A stretch of 64,000 nucleotides of DNA from contig OY757017.1 of NCBI GenBank assembly GCA_963580285.1, positions 113,245,245-113,309,244 of the forward strand, given 5' to 3'. The notes beneath the pieces were generated by a model. That model saw only the letters and a program-made list of their open reading frames with translations. It was not told the DNA's origin and searched no databases. Positions 33,226-43,000 of the stretch are shown here, one piece after another; within the stretch, counting starts at the first letter, position 1; every line of letters starts with the position of its first letter. The stretch comes from Lucinisca nassula (lineage: Eukaryota > Mollusca > Bivalvia > Lucinida > Lucinidae). Position numbers and translations under genes: made by a program.

Positions 33226-34174
33226 GACAGTGGAACAAGTGAGTGTACGGTAAAAATACCAAATATTGGAGCGTGGATCCTCTGGGAAGTTTGAGAGTAG
33301 ATGGTAATTTGTTATTTATTTGGGTTAAAAGTTTTCTCAGATTCTTAGGAGTGATGGAACTTGGAGACAAACGACTAAGAGCCAACATATTTATCTCCAA
33401 ACGTAAATTGTCCAAGTATATGGTACCACGTTGAATAGCATCACGTAGTCCCGCTAAAATTAGGTCCATTTGTGCATATATGTTAGCAAACATCTCAATA
33501 TGCTCAAATCGTTTCTGAATAGCGACTGTTAAGTTGTTAATGCGTCCCTCAAACTCATCCATGCAATCAACAAGACTCATAATGGCCTGTCGGTTTTCTG
33601 CAATTTGTATTCGGGACACATTCAAGATAGTCATTTGTTCATCCAACATGTGCAGGATAGATTGTTGATTTTGTGACATGTCCCTTACTGCCCTTTTTAT
33701 ATTATCTAGATCCGCCTCCGAAACGGTCCCAAAAAGGAAGGATAGGATACGGTCCCCCAGGGGTAGGATGCTTCTTTCGGACCTAGTCCCCAATGAGCGG
33801 TAGTCAACATAGCTGGTGATAATACTATGCTGTGTTTCCTGCAGGGATTTTACTTCCTTACCCAGCTGTTTAAGTGTAGCCCTGAAACCCTGTTGTTGTG
33901 GGTCAGTAAAATGACTGCTCAATATATCGGCCACCTCAGTTGCCTTGAAGATATCAGAATACACTCTTCTAAGGAAATATCTAAATGGCTCAAGGTCATG
34001 AACGAAACTGACCAACCATTTAGCTCTGGTAGATGTCACGTCGTTTACATGTTGAAAAGCAACGTTTTCATGAATTATTACCCCCACGGCATAGCCAATC
34101 AGTGACAGAAGAATAAGGAGACGCATCTTGGCTGCCGGTAAAGTCTGTCTCCTGCAATGAAACAGACACCCCAA
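33167..34174 (-). pseudogene. env: Element A envelope-like protein, N-terminal part
   Basis: 335 codons. An internal Met (residue 17) is followed by a hydrophobic signal-peptide-like segment (about 18-31). A coiled-coil-rich region follows, then a basic site RSER (131-134), then a Gly/Phe-containing segment (146-150) and a long amphipathic helix, as in the F-protein-like envelopes of errantiviruses and baculoviruses. The reading frame ends at 33167 and overlaps the next frame (33225-32086) by 59 bases, so one frameshift divides the gene. Protein family assignment rests on layout and motifs and is moderate. Confidence 0.75.
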
Positions 34175-34235
34175 ATTAGATTTGACTTATCTAATTTTAA
34201 TCTTTATACAAGGTGCAAGAAGCCTTAAACATTAC

Positions 34236-36500
34236 TTAGAATAGGCTAGCTATAGCACTAAGCAGAGTTTTAACCTTAGTATTTCGACCCTTTTTAGTTT
34301 TCTTTTTGCTACGAAGATCATTTTCCTTATCTTTGCCAACTGTGGCTTGACATTTCTTTACTTCTTCAATCATTATAGAATCTGATGGATCATAATCAAT
34401 AGTAGCCTCCGAATCCGCGTCGCTTGCGGTTTGCATCTCCTCTGATGCATATGCATTTTCTGCATTTTCCCGGAGTTCACGGTCACGAACGCGCTTTGCA
34501 AGTTCCATTTTTGAAATATTGCCCTCTTCATCCGAGTCTTCACGTTCACGACGCGCTAGATCTACAAACCTTCGTTCTGGTCCCTCTGCTTCCGTTTCTG
34601 AGGATTCAGAACCAGAAGAACCGTCATCAGATTCCGGCGGTACAACATACGCTGCCTTACGAATTGGTTGTCCCGCATCCGTTTTGGGTATTTCCCAGGT
34701 ATCAACCTTTGCAAACTTTATGTGATCAGCATGAGCTTCAACAGTCTTATTGTCTAACTGATTTTTCAACACATAGGTCACTGGTGATTTCTGTTCAATA
34801 ATCCGATAGAAAGGTTTCCAACGACCCTCTATCTTGGTACGGACATGTTTTTTATAGAACACTGGATCCCCTATATTGTATGATACATCCTTTCGGTTTT
34901 TATTACCATATTTCGCATGTTTCCGTTGTTGCTTCCTGATGCGTCCATGGACCAACATGAATGCCTTATGCTGCTCTTGGAGTGCAATCTGATGCATGTC
35001 CTCCCCCATGTATCTCCTATGAGGTTTCAAGAGAGTGTCGATGGGTAAGACTACATCACGGCCATAGAGCAGATAAAATGGAGTATAGTCTGTAGCTTCA
35101 CTGACATTGAAACGGATACTTGCGAGAACCTGGTTCAGGTGAAGGTCCCAGACATCCTGTTCATCCTGTAGTCTCTTTGCTAGCACGTCATGAAGGGTCC
35201 TATGGAATCTTTCCACCTTACTGTTACTAGAAGGGTGATAGAAGGAAGTGGTGACATGATGTACATTCAGCGCCCCTAGGGTCTCTCTCATGACTCTATT
35301 TACGTTCTCAGATCCATTATCTGTCACCAGCTCCAAAGGGCAGCCGAAGCGTGGATAGATTTCTTCGATTATCAGGTGAGCAACGGTCTCTGCAGTCTTG
35401 TCCGGCACAGCAAAAGCTTCCGGCCAACCACTGTACCAGTCCACAAAGGCAATGATGTATTTATTTCCTGACAAAGTCTTTGGGTATGGTCCTGACAAAT
35501 CAAGACTTAATTTAGCCATGGGGTATGGTGGTATATCCACATTTTGTAGCAAAGGTTTGACATTTTTGCTTGCCCGAGCCTGGCAACTTACACACCTTGA
35601 GACGTAATCATAAATTTCTAAAAATAAGTTTGGCCAAAAATATTTCTGTCTGATAGTATCAAATGTCTTTTGTACCCCCATATGACCATTTTTATCATGG
35701 TATTGTGTAATGACCATTTGCCTTAAATGATCTGGTACATACAGCCTTAGTGTAGGGTTATCATCCGGATTGGACAGATAATACACTATGCCCTTTTCGA
35801 CAAGATATCTATGCTTTATTGCTTTGGAGGGTTCACCATGTTCTAACAGGTTCTTCAGTTCCATTACAGCCTCATCCTTACCCTGTTCTAGTCTCATGTC
35901 CAAACCTGGCAGATAAGTTTCCGGAATTTCAGGACGGTCCTTAGTTGGCACCTCACATCCGGCAAAGTTCTTGGGATTGATTTCATTTGAGTTTATGGCT
36001 CCAACTTCATAGGTGTGGTCGTTTATATCTGGTTCTAACAACCCCGCTTCAATCACGGTGTCATCCCCATCTGGCTTTCTTGAAAGTAGGTCAGCGCACG
36101 TGTTCTCCGTGCCAGCAATGTATTCTATGGTACAGTTATACCCAGCCATCCCCAGAGCCCAAAGTTGAATTTTCTTATTCTGCATAGGTGATTCCAGCAA
36201 ATACTTTAAAGGCTTGTGATCAGTTTTAATGGTAAATCTCGCGTTGTGTAGGTAATAGTCAAGCTTCTGCAAGGAATAGTGAATGGCAAAAGCTTCCTTT
36301 TCAATTGTTGACCATTTGCATTGAGTTTTGCTTAATTTGTGAGAAAGGTAATAAATGGGCTTTTCATTTTTGACATTGGGCAAAAAGCTTTCATTTCCCT
36401 CAGACTCTTGGGTTAAGCATGCCCCTATACAGGAATTACTGGCGTCTGTGTACAGAGTGTAGGGTTTGTTTGGATCTGGATAGGCTAATAAGGGCACCAC
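34236..36500 (-). CDS. pol: Element A RNase H and integrase
   Basis: 754 codons, same frame as the preceding block. RNase H: YTLYTDASNSCIGACLT (residues about 14-30) and TIKTDHKPLKYLL. Integrase: HHCC finger (H268, H273, C303, C306), then the catalytic triad D334 (LSLDLSGPY), D394 (VTDNGSEN) and E430 (SKVERFHRT) with exactly 35 residues between the last two. The C-terminal domain (PVFYKKHVRTKIEGRWKPF) is followed by a long acidic, Ser/Glu-rich tail (about residues 630-735). No chromodomain was recognised. Integrase inserts the cDNA and makes the 4-bp duplication. The block is intact but lacks its own start because of the upstream TAG. Confidence 0.9.
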   Translation of the reverse strand: MVPLLAYPDPNKPYTLYTDASNSCIGACLTQESEGNESFLPNVKNEKPIYYLSHKLSKTQCKWSTIEKEAFAIHYSLQKLDYYLHNARFTIKTDHKPLKYLLESPMQNKKIQLWALGMAGYNCTIEYIAGTENTCADLLSRKPDGDDTVIEAGLLEPDINDHTYEVGAINSNEINPKNFAGCEVPTKDRPEIPETYLPGLDMRLEQGKDEAVMELKNLLEHGEPSKAIKHRYLVEKGIVYYLSNPDDNPTLRLYVPDHLRQMVITQYHDKNGHMGVQKTFDTIRQKYFWPNLFLEIYDYVSRCVSCQARASKNVKPLLQNVDIPPYPMAKLSLDLSGPYPKTLSGNKYIIAFVDWYSGWPEAFAVPDKTAETVAHLIIEEIYPRFGCPLELVTDNGSENVNRVMRETLGALNVHHVTTSFYHPSSNSKVERFHRTLHDVLAKRLQDEQDVWDLHLNQVLASIRFNVSEATDYTPFYLLYGRDVVLPIDTLLKPHRRYMGEDMHQIALQEQHKAFMLVHGRIRKQQRKHAKYGNKNRKDVSYNIGDPVFYKKHVRTKIEGRWKPFYRIIEQKSPVTYVLKNQLDNKTVEAHADHIKFAKVDTWEIPKTDAGQPIRKAAYVVPPESDDGSSGSESSETEAEGPERRFVDLARREREDSDEEGNISKMELAKRVRDRELRENAENAYASEEMQTASDADSEATIDYDPSDSIMIEEVKKCQATVGKDKENDLRSKKKTKKGRNTKVKTLLSAIASLF

Positions 36501-36512
36501 ATTGAGGCTTTG

Positions 36513-36860
36513 CTACAGATAATCAAAGCTACTTTGACATTGTTCTGTCCACTTGAACCGAGCATACTTCCGAGTGAGAGCAATAACAGGCTCTGCTATT
36601 TCAGAGAAGTTTGGAATGAACCTGCGATGGTACGAGCACAACCCAATGAAGGAACGAACCTCACGAACACATGTGGGTGTGGGAAGAGACCTAATGGCTT
36701 CTACCTTTTGCGGATCCGGACTGACACCTTGTGCATTGATGATAAAACCAAGATACTGAGTTTCTGCTTGCAAGAAGGAACACTTCTCTAACTTCAATTT
36801 CAAACCATGCATACGTAACCTGTCAAAGACTGTGGTCAAGTGAAACAGATGTTCTTCCAA
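36513..36860 (-). pseudogene. pol: Element A RT thumb / connection
   Basis: 115 codons in the +1-shifted frame: EEHLFHLTTVFDRL, YLGFIINAQGVSPDPQKVEA and VREVRSFIGLCSYHRRFIPN, all standard gypsy RT thumb blocks. It ends at an in-frame TAG (36513-36515). The frame resumes at once with the RNase H region, so this is a single nonsense change. Confidence 0.87.
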
Positions 36861-38044
36861 AGTTTACTATATATCAAAATGTCGTCCAAATAGGCAGTTG
36901 CAAAATGACTGAGCCCTTGCAGAACGATTGCCATCATCTGCTGAAAGACAGCTGGGGCTGAGGACAAACCGAAAGGCATCACATTAAACTCAAACAGTCC
37001 TCTGTGACATGCAAAAGCAGTCTTCTCTTTATCGGCCTCATCCATAAGCACCTGCCAATACCCAGACTTAAGATCTAAGGAGGTAAAGAATTTTGCTTTT
37101 CCAAGGAGTGCCAAAATGTCGTCTATTAAAGGAAGAGGATATGAATTTGGTTTAGTAATTTGGTTCAGTTTCCTGAAGTCCACACAGAATCGTTTTGACC
37201 CATCTTTCTTATCAACTATCACCACTGGGAAACTCCATGGAGATTTAGACCTTTGTATTATATTGGCATCCAACATCTCGTCCACAGCTTTATCAATTAC
37301 TTCCCGGTTATGAATGGTAGTTCTGTATGGTCTTAATTTTATGGGTGGGTGATTGCCTGTATCAAGTTTCATTTTGACAGTGTCAGTATGACCCAACTCC
37401 GAGTCTTTGGCTGCAAACAAATCATGGTGTTGCCCTAAAAACCCTAACGTGGAGTCTCTATGCCTATCAGGTACTTCCACTTCTGCTTTCCAATCACTGG
37501 TTTTTGTAGCAGCTATCGTTCTCTTCACAGAGTCAAGACTATTTATTTTGGCCTCATTTACTCTCTCCATCTTTGCAAGGACACATCCCCGTGAAAGCCT
37601 TACGGTACGGTTTGTGTTATTGACTACCATGACAGGTAAGAATCGACTCTTATTCATTTTGGCTATTGAATTCGAAACCATCAGTCCTGGTTCATTGTTC
37701 AGGAATTTTGTTTCAACAGCGGAAACTGCGTATACATTATAAACTGGAAGCTCATGACTATCCTTTACTATGCCAAGGCAGACAGTAGCTGTCTGTGGTT
37801 TTAAGACAGTTGTTGATCTAAGACGAACTAATGAAGCTATGTGTATGTCCTCCTCTAGAGGAATCTGAGTCCTACCAATTCGTAGAAATCCTAAGTCGAA
37901 GTATAACCTTACACCGTTCTGTACAAGCCAGTCTCGACCTAATATAAAATTTCTATTTATAGAAGGTGACACGTAAAATGAATGTTTAATTTCGGTATCC
38001 CCGATTTGGAAAGTAAGGGTAACGTACCCATCCAATTTAAACAT
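36836..38044 (-). pseudogene. pol: Element A protease C-terminus and reverse transcriptase
   Basis: 402 codons. The start carries the second half of the protease (FILGRDWLVQNG). RT follows from about residue 220: WSFPVVIVDKKDGSKRFCVD, SLDLKSGYWQVLM with the first catalytic Asp, MPFGLSSAPAVFQQMM, and TAYLDDILIY with the catalytic YLDD pair. The frame ends shortly after YLDD because one A is missing from an A run near 36862; the next frame continues with EEHLFHLTTVFDRL. RT makes the cDNA of the element. Confidence 0.88.
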
Positions 38045-38288
38045 GTGCCATTAACCGACTGAAGCTCTGCTTCTTTCTTTATTAACGGTGGTTTTATTTT
38101 TAACGACCGATAAACACGCGTGTGCATCATAGATACTTCGGCTCCGGAGTCTACTAGTGATCTGAACTGATGTTTCCCTATTCGTATTAAACATGAATTT
38201 GGACTCCCTGTTAATGCTATGCTAAATTTTGGAATGACTTTAGTAATGTTTCTTCTCCTTCCGTGGGCTTCAACACGGAAGGAGGGCC
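38042..38288 (-). pseudogene. Element A aspartic protease, N-terminal part
   Basis: In the frame -1 to gag, the segment reads through SLVDSGAEVSM (about 38130-38160). DSGA is the catalytic motif of retroelement aspartic proteases, which cut the polyproteins. The open frame then meets a one-base shift at about 38042-38047, after which the next frame (MFKLDGYVTLTFQIGDTEIK...) carries the rest of the protease fold. Without the shift protease and RT would be contiguous. Confidence 0.75.
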
Positions 38289-39188
38289 CTAGTTTTCATG
38301 ATTGACCTGATTACCCCTTGGCTTTGGGGAGTTATTACCCCTGCCAAAATCAGCTTGCCGTTTCCTACATTCTTTTTTAAAGTGTCCCTTTTTCCCACAA
38401 TACCAGCACAGCATTTCCTTTTTCTTATCAACCCCCTGGTACGGTGTTGCTTGCTCAACTGCGTTTACATGGGCCTTAACTTTACAGTCTTTACTCTTGT
38501 GACCTTTCCTATGGCAGTTATAACATCGGGGCACGGGACGGTAATGGTCAACTTCCATCCGATTATCATCAGGGACATATTGATGACGTGTGCGCAGAGT
38601 GAAACGCCTACGCAGGTTTTGTTCATTGGTGGCCACCGTAACAGCAGCCTCCAAGTTTGCAGGGTTATCTCTAAGCACCTTAAGTTTTAACTGATCCTCA
38701 GCCAGCCGATCGACAAAAGTGTCAATCAGCTGCCTTTGAACCGGTTGCCCTGCTTGATTGTCGAATGCATCCTCGGCCAACGCCATCAGCCTCTCGGCAT
38801 AAACCTGCACTGTCTCTCCAGCTTTCTGGTGCACCTTCCTGAGTAACAGGAATGCATGTTGTGCATCCGTAATTTCGGAAAACCTGCTGCTAAGTTCAGC
38901 CTTCATTTGTGCCCAAGTTGCCGCAGGAAGTCCCTCCGAATATCGATTAATAAAGTCACTAACTGGCCCCCGACTGGATTGATAAGCCACCCTTTTAATC
39001 CTAGCATCATCAAGTTCCATAAGCCTGGCATATTTCTCTATAGACTTTACCCATTCTTTGAACCGTTTTGCCTCCCCCTCAAACGGAGGTACAATCTGAC
39101 TGACCCCTTGAGCCCCAAGAGCAGTGGAAACATTACCCATTTCCACGGCCAGATTTTGAAACACCTGTCCCACGTCCGGCCCAGCCAT
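38289..39188 (-). CDS. gag: Element A Gag
   Basis: 299 codons, intact, starting at ATG 39188. The first two thirds are a retrotransposon Gag/capsid-like helical region (FKEWVKSIEKYARLMELDD, QMKAELSSRF). Residues about 222-270 hold two zinc knuckles, CYNCHRKGHKSKDC and CWYCGKKGHFKKEC, for binding genomic RNA. Basic, Asn/Gly-rich C-terminus. The protease frame begins immediately downstream in the -1 frame, overlapping the Gag stop, so pol is probably made by ribosomal frameshifting. Gag forms the particle in which reverse transcription occurs. Confidence 0.92.
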   Translation of the reverse strand: MAGPDVGQVFQNLAVEMGNVSTALGAQGVSQIVPPFEGEAKRFKEWVKSIEKYARLMELDDARIKRVAYQSSRGPVSDFINRYSEGLPAATWAQMKAELSSRFSEITDAQHAFLLLRKVHQKAGETVQVYAERLMALAEDAFDNQAGQPVQRQLIDTFVDRLAEDQLKLKVLRDNPANLEAAVTVATNEQNLRRRFTLRTRHQYVPDDNRMEVDHYRPVPRCYNCHRKGHKSKDCKVKAHVNAVEQATPYQGVDKKKEMLCWYCGKKGHFKKECRKRQADFGRGNNSPKPRGNQVNHEN

Positions 39189-39309
39189 GTCTGTAATTTA
39201 AGAATAAAGTAGACTTAACTTACCAGACCACAGTGTCCTGAAGCTCGAACGTAATGTCCCGTATAATCCAACGGAAGGCACATATCGGTTACAATAAGGT
39301 AGAGTCTAT

Positions 39310-39325
39310 CCTGGTCACGGCACCA
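39310..39325 (-). promoter_or_regulatory. Candidate primer-binding site of element A
   Basis: TGGTGCCGTGACCAGG on the minus strand, 15 bases inside the 5' LTR. The TGG start fits a tRNA 3' CCA complement. The primer tRNA was not identified and the 15-base offset is larger than usual. Confidence 0.45.
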
Positions 39326-39340
39326 TTAAAAGTCCAGTGG

Positions 39341-40038
39341 TGTGGCGTAGTGTCCACTGCCGGGTGGCTTCATGGTATGTAATAACACCCAAGACATTTG
39401 TGCTGCTACTGTCTATTTATTAAGGTTTCTTTACTGCAGGAAAACCCTTTCATTCTCAACTATCATACGACAGAGTTCACATGACAGACACTATGTACAG
39501 CTTTTCACTTCAGACGCACAACAAACAAGAACCACCCATCAACCCACACTCCCGGTTTTATAAGTTAAAGACTTTCAATTTTTAGGAAGGAAAAACCATT
39601 ACTTGTTACTAAATTAAACAATTACGTGATGTTGCTACTGCGAAGAACTGGCCATAAAAGGCAATTTCCTGTCACCCACAAATGATGGCATGTCTAAATA
39701 TAATCAAACTATGACGTATAACCGAGATTATTTCCGTAATCTAATTTATTAGAATTTAGTGTCAAAATCGTCTGGGAAAAGTATTAAATGTGCCAAAACA
39801 TCAAATAAACAAATCATTTTCTGACCGGTTCCACCCTATAAGAAAGATAGTTAGACAGCTTTATTACCTGCTTACGTCACTAACCTAGTTCCAGGAAACA
39901 CACCTTTTATTGCGCATTTACAAACATTACACTTTGATACTTTTCTAATAAAACGTTAACACTAATGATTTCTGAATTAAAACATACTAGCTTAACCATT
40001 TGCAGTTTAAAACTGTCCCGACAAGATATAACGTCACA
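39341..40038 (-). repeat. Element A 5' LTR
   Basis: 698 bp, same ends as the 3' LTR. On the minus strand transcription of the element should start here. Confidence 0.93.
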
Positions 40039-40206
40039 ATACATTCAATCTAATTCGTCAGTTTTATTTGAAAATACATAGTTTTACCCACAAAATTTTA
40101 TCACATATTTCTCAAGAACTATAAAACTAGAGGCCCAAAACATATGTATCATGTCAGAGGTTGAGGGTTTCTGTCTCATCAGGACGTCGCGCATTCATTC
40201 CCGTTT

Positions 40207-40499
40207 CACGACCCCCGCGCATCGGGGTTTGAAGAAATTGATGGGCTGCATGGTGCCTCAACGCAGAGCTGAAATCCGACCGCACACGAGTACTGGTAAA
40301 CCCCTTAGAGTATCTAAGCCTGCCCAGGTAAAGCGGTGCGAGTCCATGCTTATAAACCCTATTGGTTTCATTAGGCGACGGAGCTTGAGAAGTCATTTCA
40401 TCTCAACGTCGGGTAAAAATCCCACAAAATTGGAAGCATCGTCTTCACAATGACCTATACAGTGTTGACGGGAACGTTAAACCTAAAATCAAACAACCA
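40207..40499 (+). repeat. SINE-B-like repeat, copy 4
   Basis: GCGCATCGGGGTTTG start, AAACCCTATTGGTTTCATT middle, GTTGACGGGAACGTTAAACC and CAAACAACCAAA tail. Located 168 bp beyond element A. Confidence 0.8.
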
Positions 40500-40927
40500 A
40501 ATTCAATCTCGTTTCAGTAAAATAAAAGCGGGCTTAAAGTCATATTTGACAGTTTTTTTTTTCTTTTTTTTTTTTGTTTGTTTTTTTCGGTATCAAACTT
40601 TCTCATCGTGTGCTGTAAAAATCATTTATAGAGCAAAGCACTGACAGCACTGGTGGGTCGATTGTCTTCGAGTGTGGATTTGTACATGTTTCGTTTATCC
40701 TTTAAATTCCTATACTATAAGCAAAACGTGTAGATCCTGATCAGAAGCCGCGCTTGGCCATTAAGCTTAGGGAATGGTTATGTAAATATACCAATGACAG
40801 ACAGTTATAGCGTCGGCAAGGTAATTAGCCGATGCTTGACAAAACTCATAAGAAGACATGTGCGACTCAGATTCACGCAACCTTGTCAGCACCGGGATGA
40901 TGAGCCTCCTCTAGATTTTATAGAGAA
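40500..40927. other. Unassigned stretch
   Basis: T-rich low-complexity tract at 40551-40588. A CCTGATCAGAAGCC motif occurs at about 40736. No gene. Confidence 0.4.
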
Positions 40928-41229
40928 GCAATTTGTTTAATTTGTGGTTTAACGTCCTCTTCAACACTGTATAGGTCATTTTTGGATACGTTGCTTCCAA
41001 TTTTAAGGGACTTTTACCCGACATTGAGATGAAATGACATCTCTAGCCGTGTCGACCAATGAAACCAATAGGGTTTATAAGCAATGACGGACCGACTCGC
41101 ACCGCTTTGCCTTGGCAGGCTTAGACTTTCTCATGAAGCGGTTTACCTGTACTAGTGTGCGGTCGGTTTCAGCTCTGCGTGGAAGCATCATGCAGCCCAT
41201 TTATTTCTTCAAGCCCCAATGGGCGGGGC
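40928..41229 (-). repeat. SINE-B-like repeat, copy 5 (inverted)
   Basis: Reverse orientation: TTTGTGGTTTAACGTCC ... CTTCAACACTG at the left, CAATGGGCGGGGCC at the right, in inverted order relative to copy 4 some 430 bp away. Confidence 0.82.
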
Positions 41230-41329
41230 CGCCTGGAGAATTCATACAAGAATTTATTGCGAATTTTCGAAACGACAGACAAAAAAAAAAACAACAACTG
41301 GAATACCAAGTGTAAATGATATCTAGGTG

Positions 41330-41840
41330 ATACCATCATGATCCTAAGTATTGGGACCGACAGTTCTACCCAAACAGTGAAGCCCCAGATCAGAAGCAGT
41401 CTGGTCAGGGTCCTCACTGTCTGCCACTCCTTGCCGTGTCACGAAACAAATTTGTCATAATTTTATCATAACTTCAGAAGAATTACATCAAGCTTCAAGG
41501 TGTCCCAATCTTCAGGATCCCTATGGTAGTATAAACACATTGAGATGTTTAATTATTGTGCACTATAAACTCTTCTCCTGTTCATGTATAGAACGAAGTT
41601 ATCATGTGCAAAAATTGTCAGATTCTGCACATCAAAGATCCTAAATATTGGGACAGACAATTCTAACCAAACAGTGCAGACCCTGATCAGGAGCAATATG
41701 ACCCGGGTCGACACTGTCTGTCATTCCGTCTGCACTCCCTGCTGTGCCATGAAACAAGTCCATCACAACCTCAGGAGAATTACAGCAAGCCCTCATGGTG
41801 TCCGAATTTTTAGGATCCTTAAGGTAGTATAAACTCCCTG
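41330..41840 (+). repeat. Diverged direct duplication, about 300-bp spacing
   Basis: 41330-41560 and 41635-41840 share GATCCTAA.TATTGGGAC, CAAACAGTG...CTGATCAG-type hairpin, GAATTACA.CAAGC and GGATCC.TA.GGTAGTATAAAC in the same order. Each unit contains one GATCAG-type hairpin. Confidence 0.7.
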
Positions 41841-41871
41841 ATAAGCAAATAAGCCTTTTTGGAAAAAAAAA

Positions 41872-42141
41872 AAAATAACAAAATTTATTCACAGAGTATC
41901 TTCAATCTTTAGAAGTAAGAAAATTAAATGTACTGAGCTCCGTTATGAAATATCCTTGAATGAATCTATTTTCCTTGAGCACACAGAATTCACAGTCCGA
42001 AATGGAAAAAAATTAACAAAATTTATTTACAAGGTATCTTCAATCTTTAGAAGTAAGAAAATTAAATGTACTTAGCTCTGTTATGAAATATCCTTGAATG
42101 AATCTATTTTCCTTGATCCCACAGAATTCACAGTCCGAAAT
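41872..42141 (+). repeat. Tandem duplication of about 135 bp
   Basis: Two units (TAACAAAATTTATT, GTATCTTCAATCTTTAGAAG, AAATATCCTTGAATGAATCT, ACAGAATTCACAGTCCGAAA) starting at about 41872 and 42008, over 90 percent alike by eye. Confidence 0.8.
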
Positions 42142-42995
42142 GAAAAACATTATCCTTTAACAATCCAACACAGAATTCAGAAATAACTTTTCTTAAATGC
42201 CCAAACTTCAAACTAAGTCTGGCTCAATGAGAAAAATCAAGCTCTTTTATAGACCCTAAGATTTCTCTAGAATGTTCCACAGGGCTGTGGAATAAGATGA
42301 TGTAATTTTCTAAAAATAATGCAAACCTGAACTTTCTAGAAGTTTCCAAAGTACTTTTCCTTGTAAACAAGATGTTTACAAAAATGAAATCAATCTGTGA
42401 CTTAGTTTTCGAGAATCTTCTATAAGAAGATAAACAAGATATTTATAGCACTATTAGGTCACCCAGTGGGGTGAAAGTGGGAATCAGAAAAATAAATTCT
42501 TATACATAACACCACCAACCAATCAAATTGCTTGAAATAATGTGAAATATTCAGATTCGAATAATAAGAATATTAGCCTGTGCAGATCCTGATCGGATGG
42601 GCAACCGATCTGAATCGCACTGTTTTCAAAGGTCGGGGTTGTCCTGCTCAGCAGGTTTAGGGCTAACACATTTGTACCGGAAGCCCCAAAACGGGTAGTT
42701 GGCAAACAGTGCAGGCCCAGATCAGGCGCCGCAGAATGTGGCATCTGATCACAGCCTACACCGTCTGCAAAACGCCCAGCCATACTCCAAACAATTTCAT
42801 AAGAAACTAAAGCCAACACCCCCGAACCCTGAAATGGACTCCTGCTGTACTGCTATACATAAGGAGGAAGATTCCATTCGACACAAAAAGGGTTAATACA
42901 GCGCTAAAGCATGTGTTTCTGTTCATGTATGGGATTAAGTTATCATGTGTTAAAATTGCACTAGTTTCTTTGAAACTTCATCGTTATAGTCATCA
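42142..42995. other. Unassigned stretch with two GATCAG-type hairpins
   Basis: Imperfect hairpins at about 42575-42625 and 42702-42775 (CAAACAGTGCAGGCCCAGAT ... ATCTGATCACAGCCTACACC). No gene. Confidence 0.45.
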
Positions 42996-43000
42996 CATAT

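Larger units (their letters stand above)
29952..40038 (-). mobile_element. Element A: complete LTR retroelement with env-like gene
   Basis: Identical-length LTRs (698 bp) at both ends begin TGTGGCG and end CGTCACA, flanked by the 4-bp duplication ATAC (29948-29951 and 40039-40042). Minus-strand gene order: gag (39188-38289), protease/RT/RNase H/integrase (about 38288-34236), env-like (34174-32086), extra ORF (31534-31040). Domain order RT-RNase H-integrase and the D,D(35)E integrase mark it as Ty3/gypsy-type with an acquired envelope. Only about 2 mismatches between the LTRs were seen, so insertion was recent. It resembles errantivirus-type elements in gene layout; no infectivity is implied, since pol and env are interrupted. 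Confidence 0.92.
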
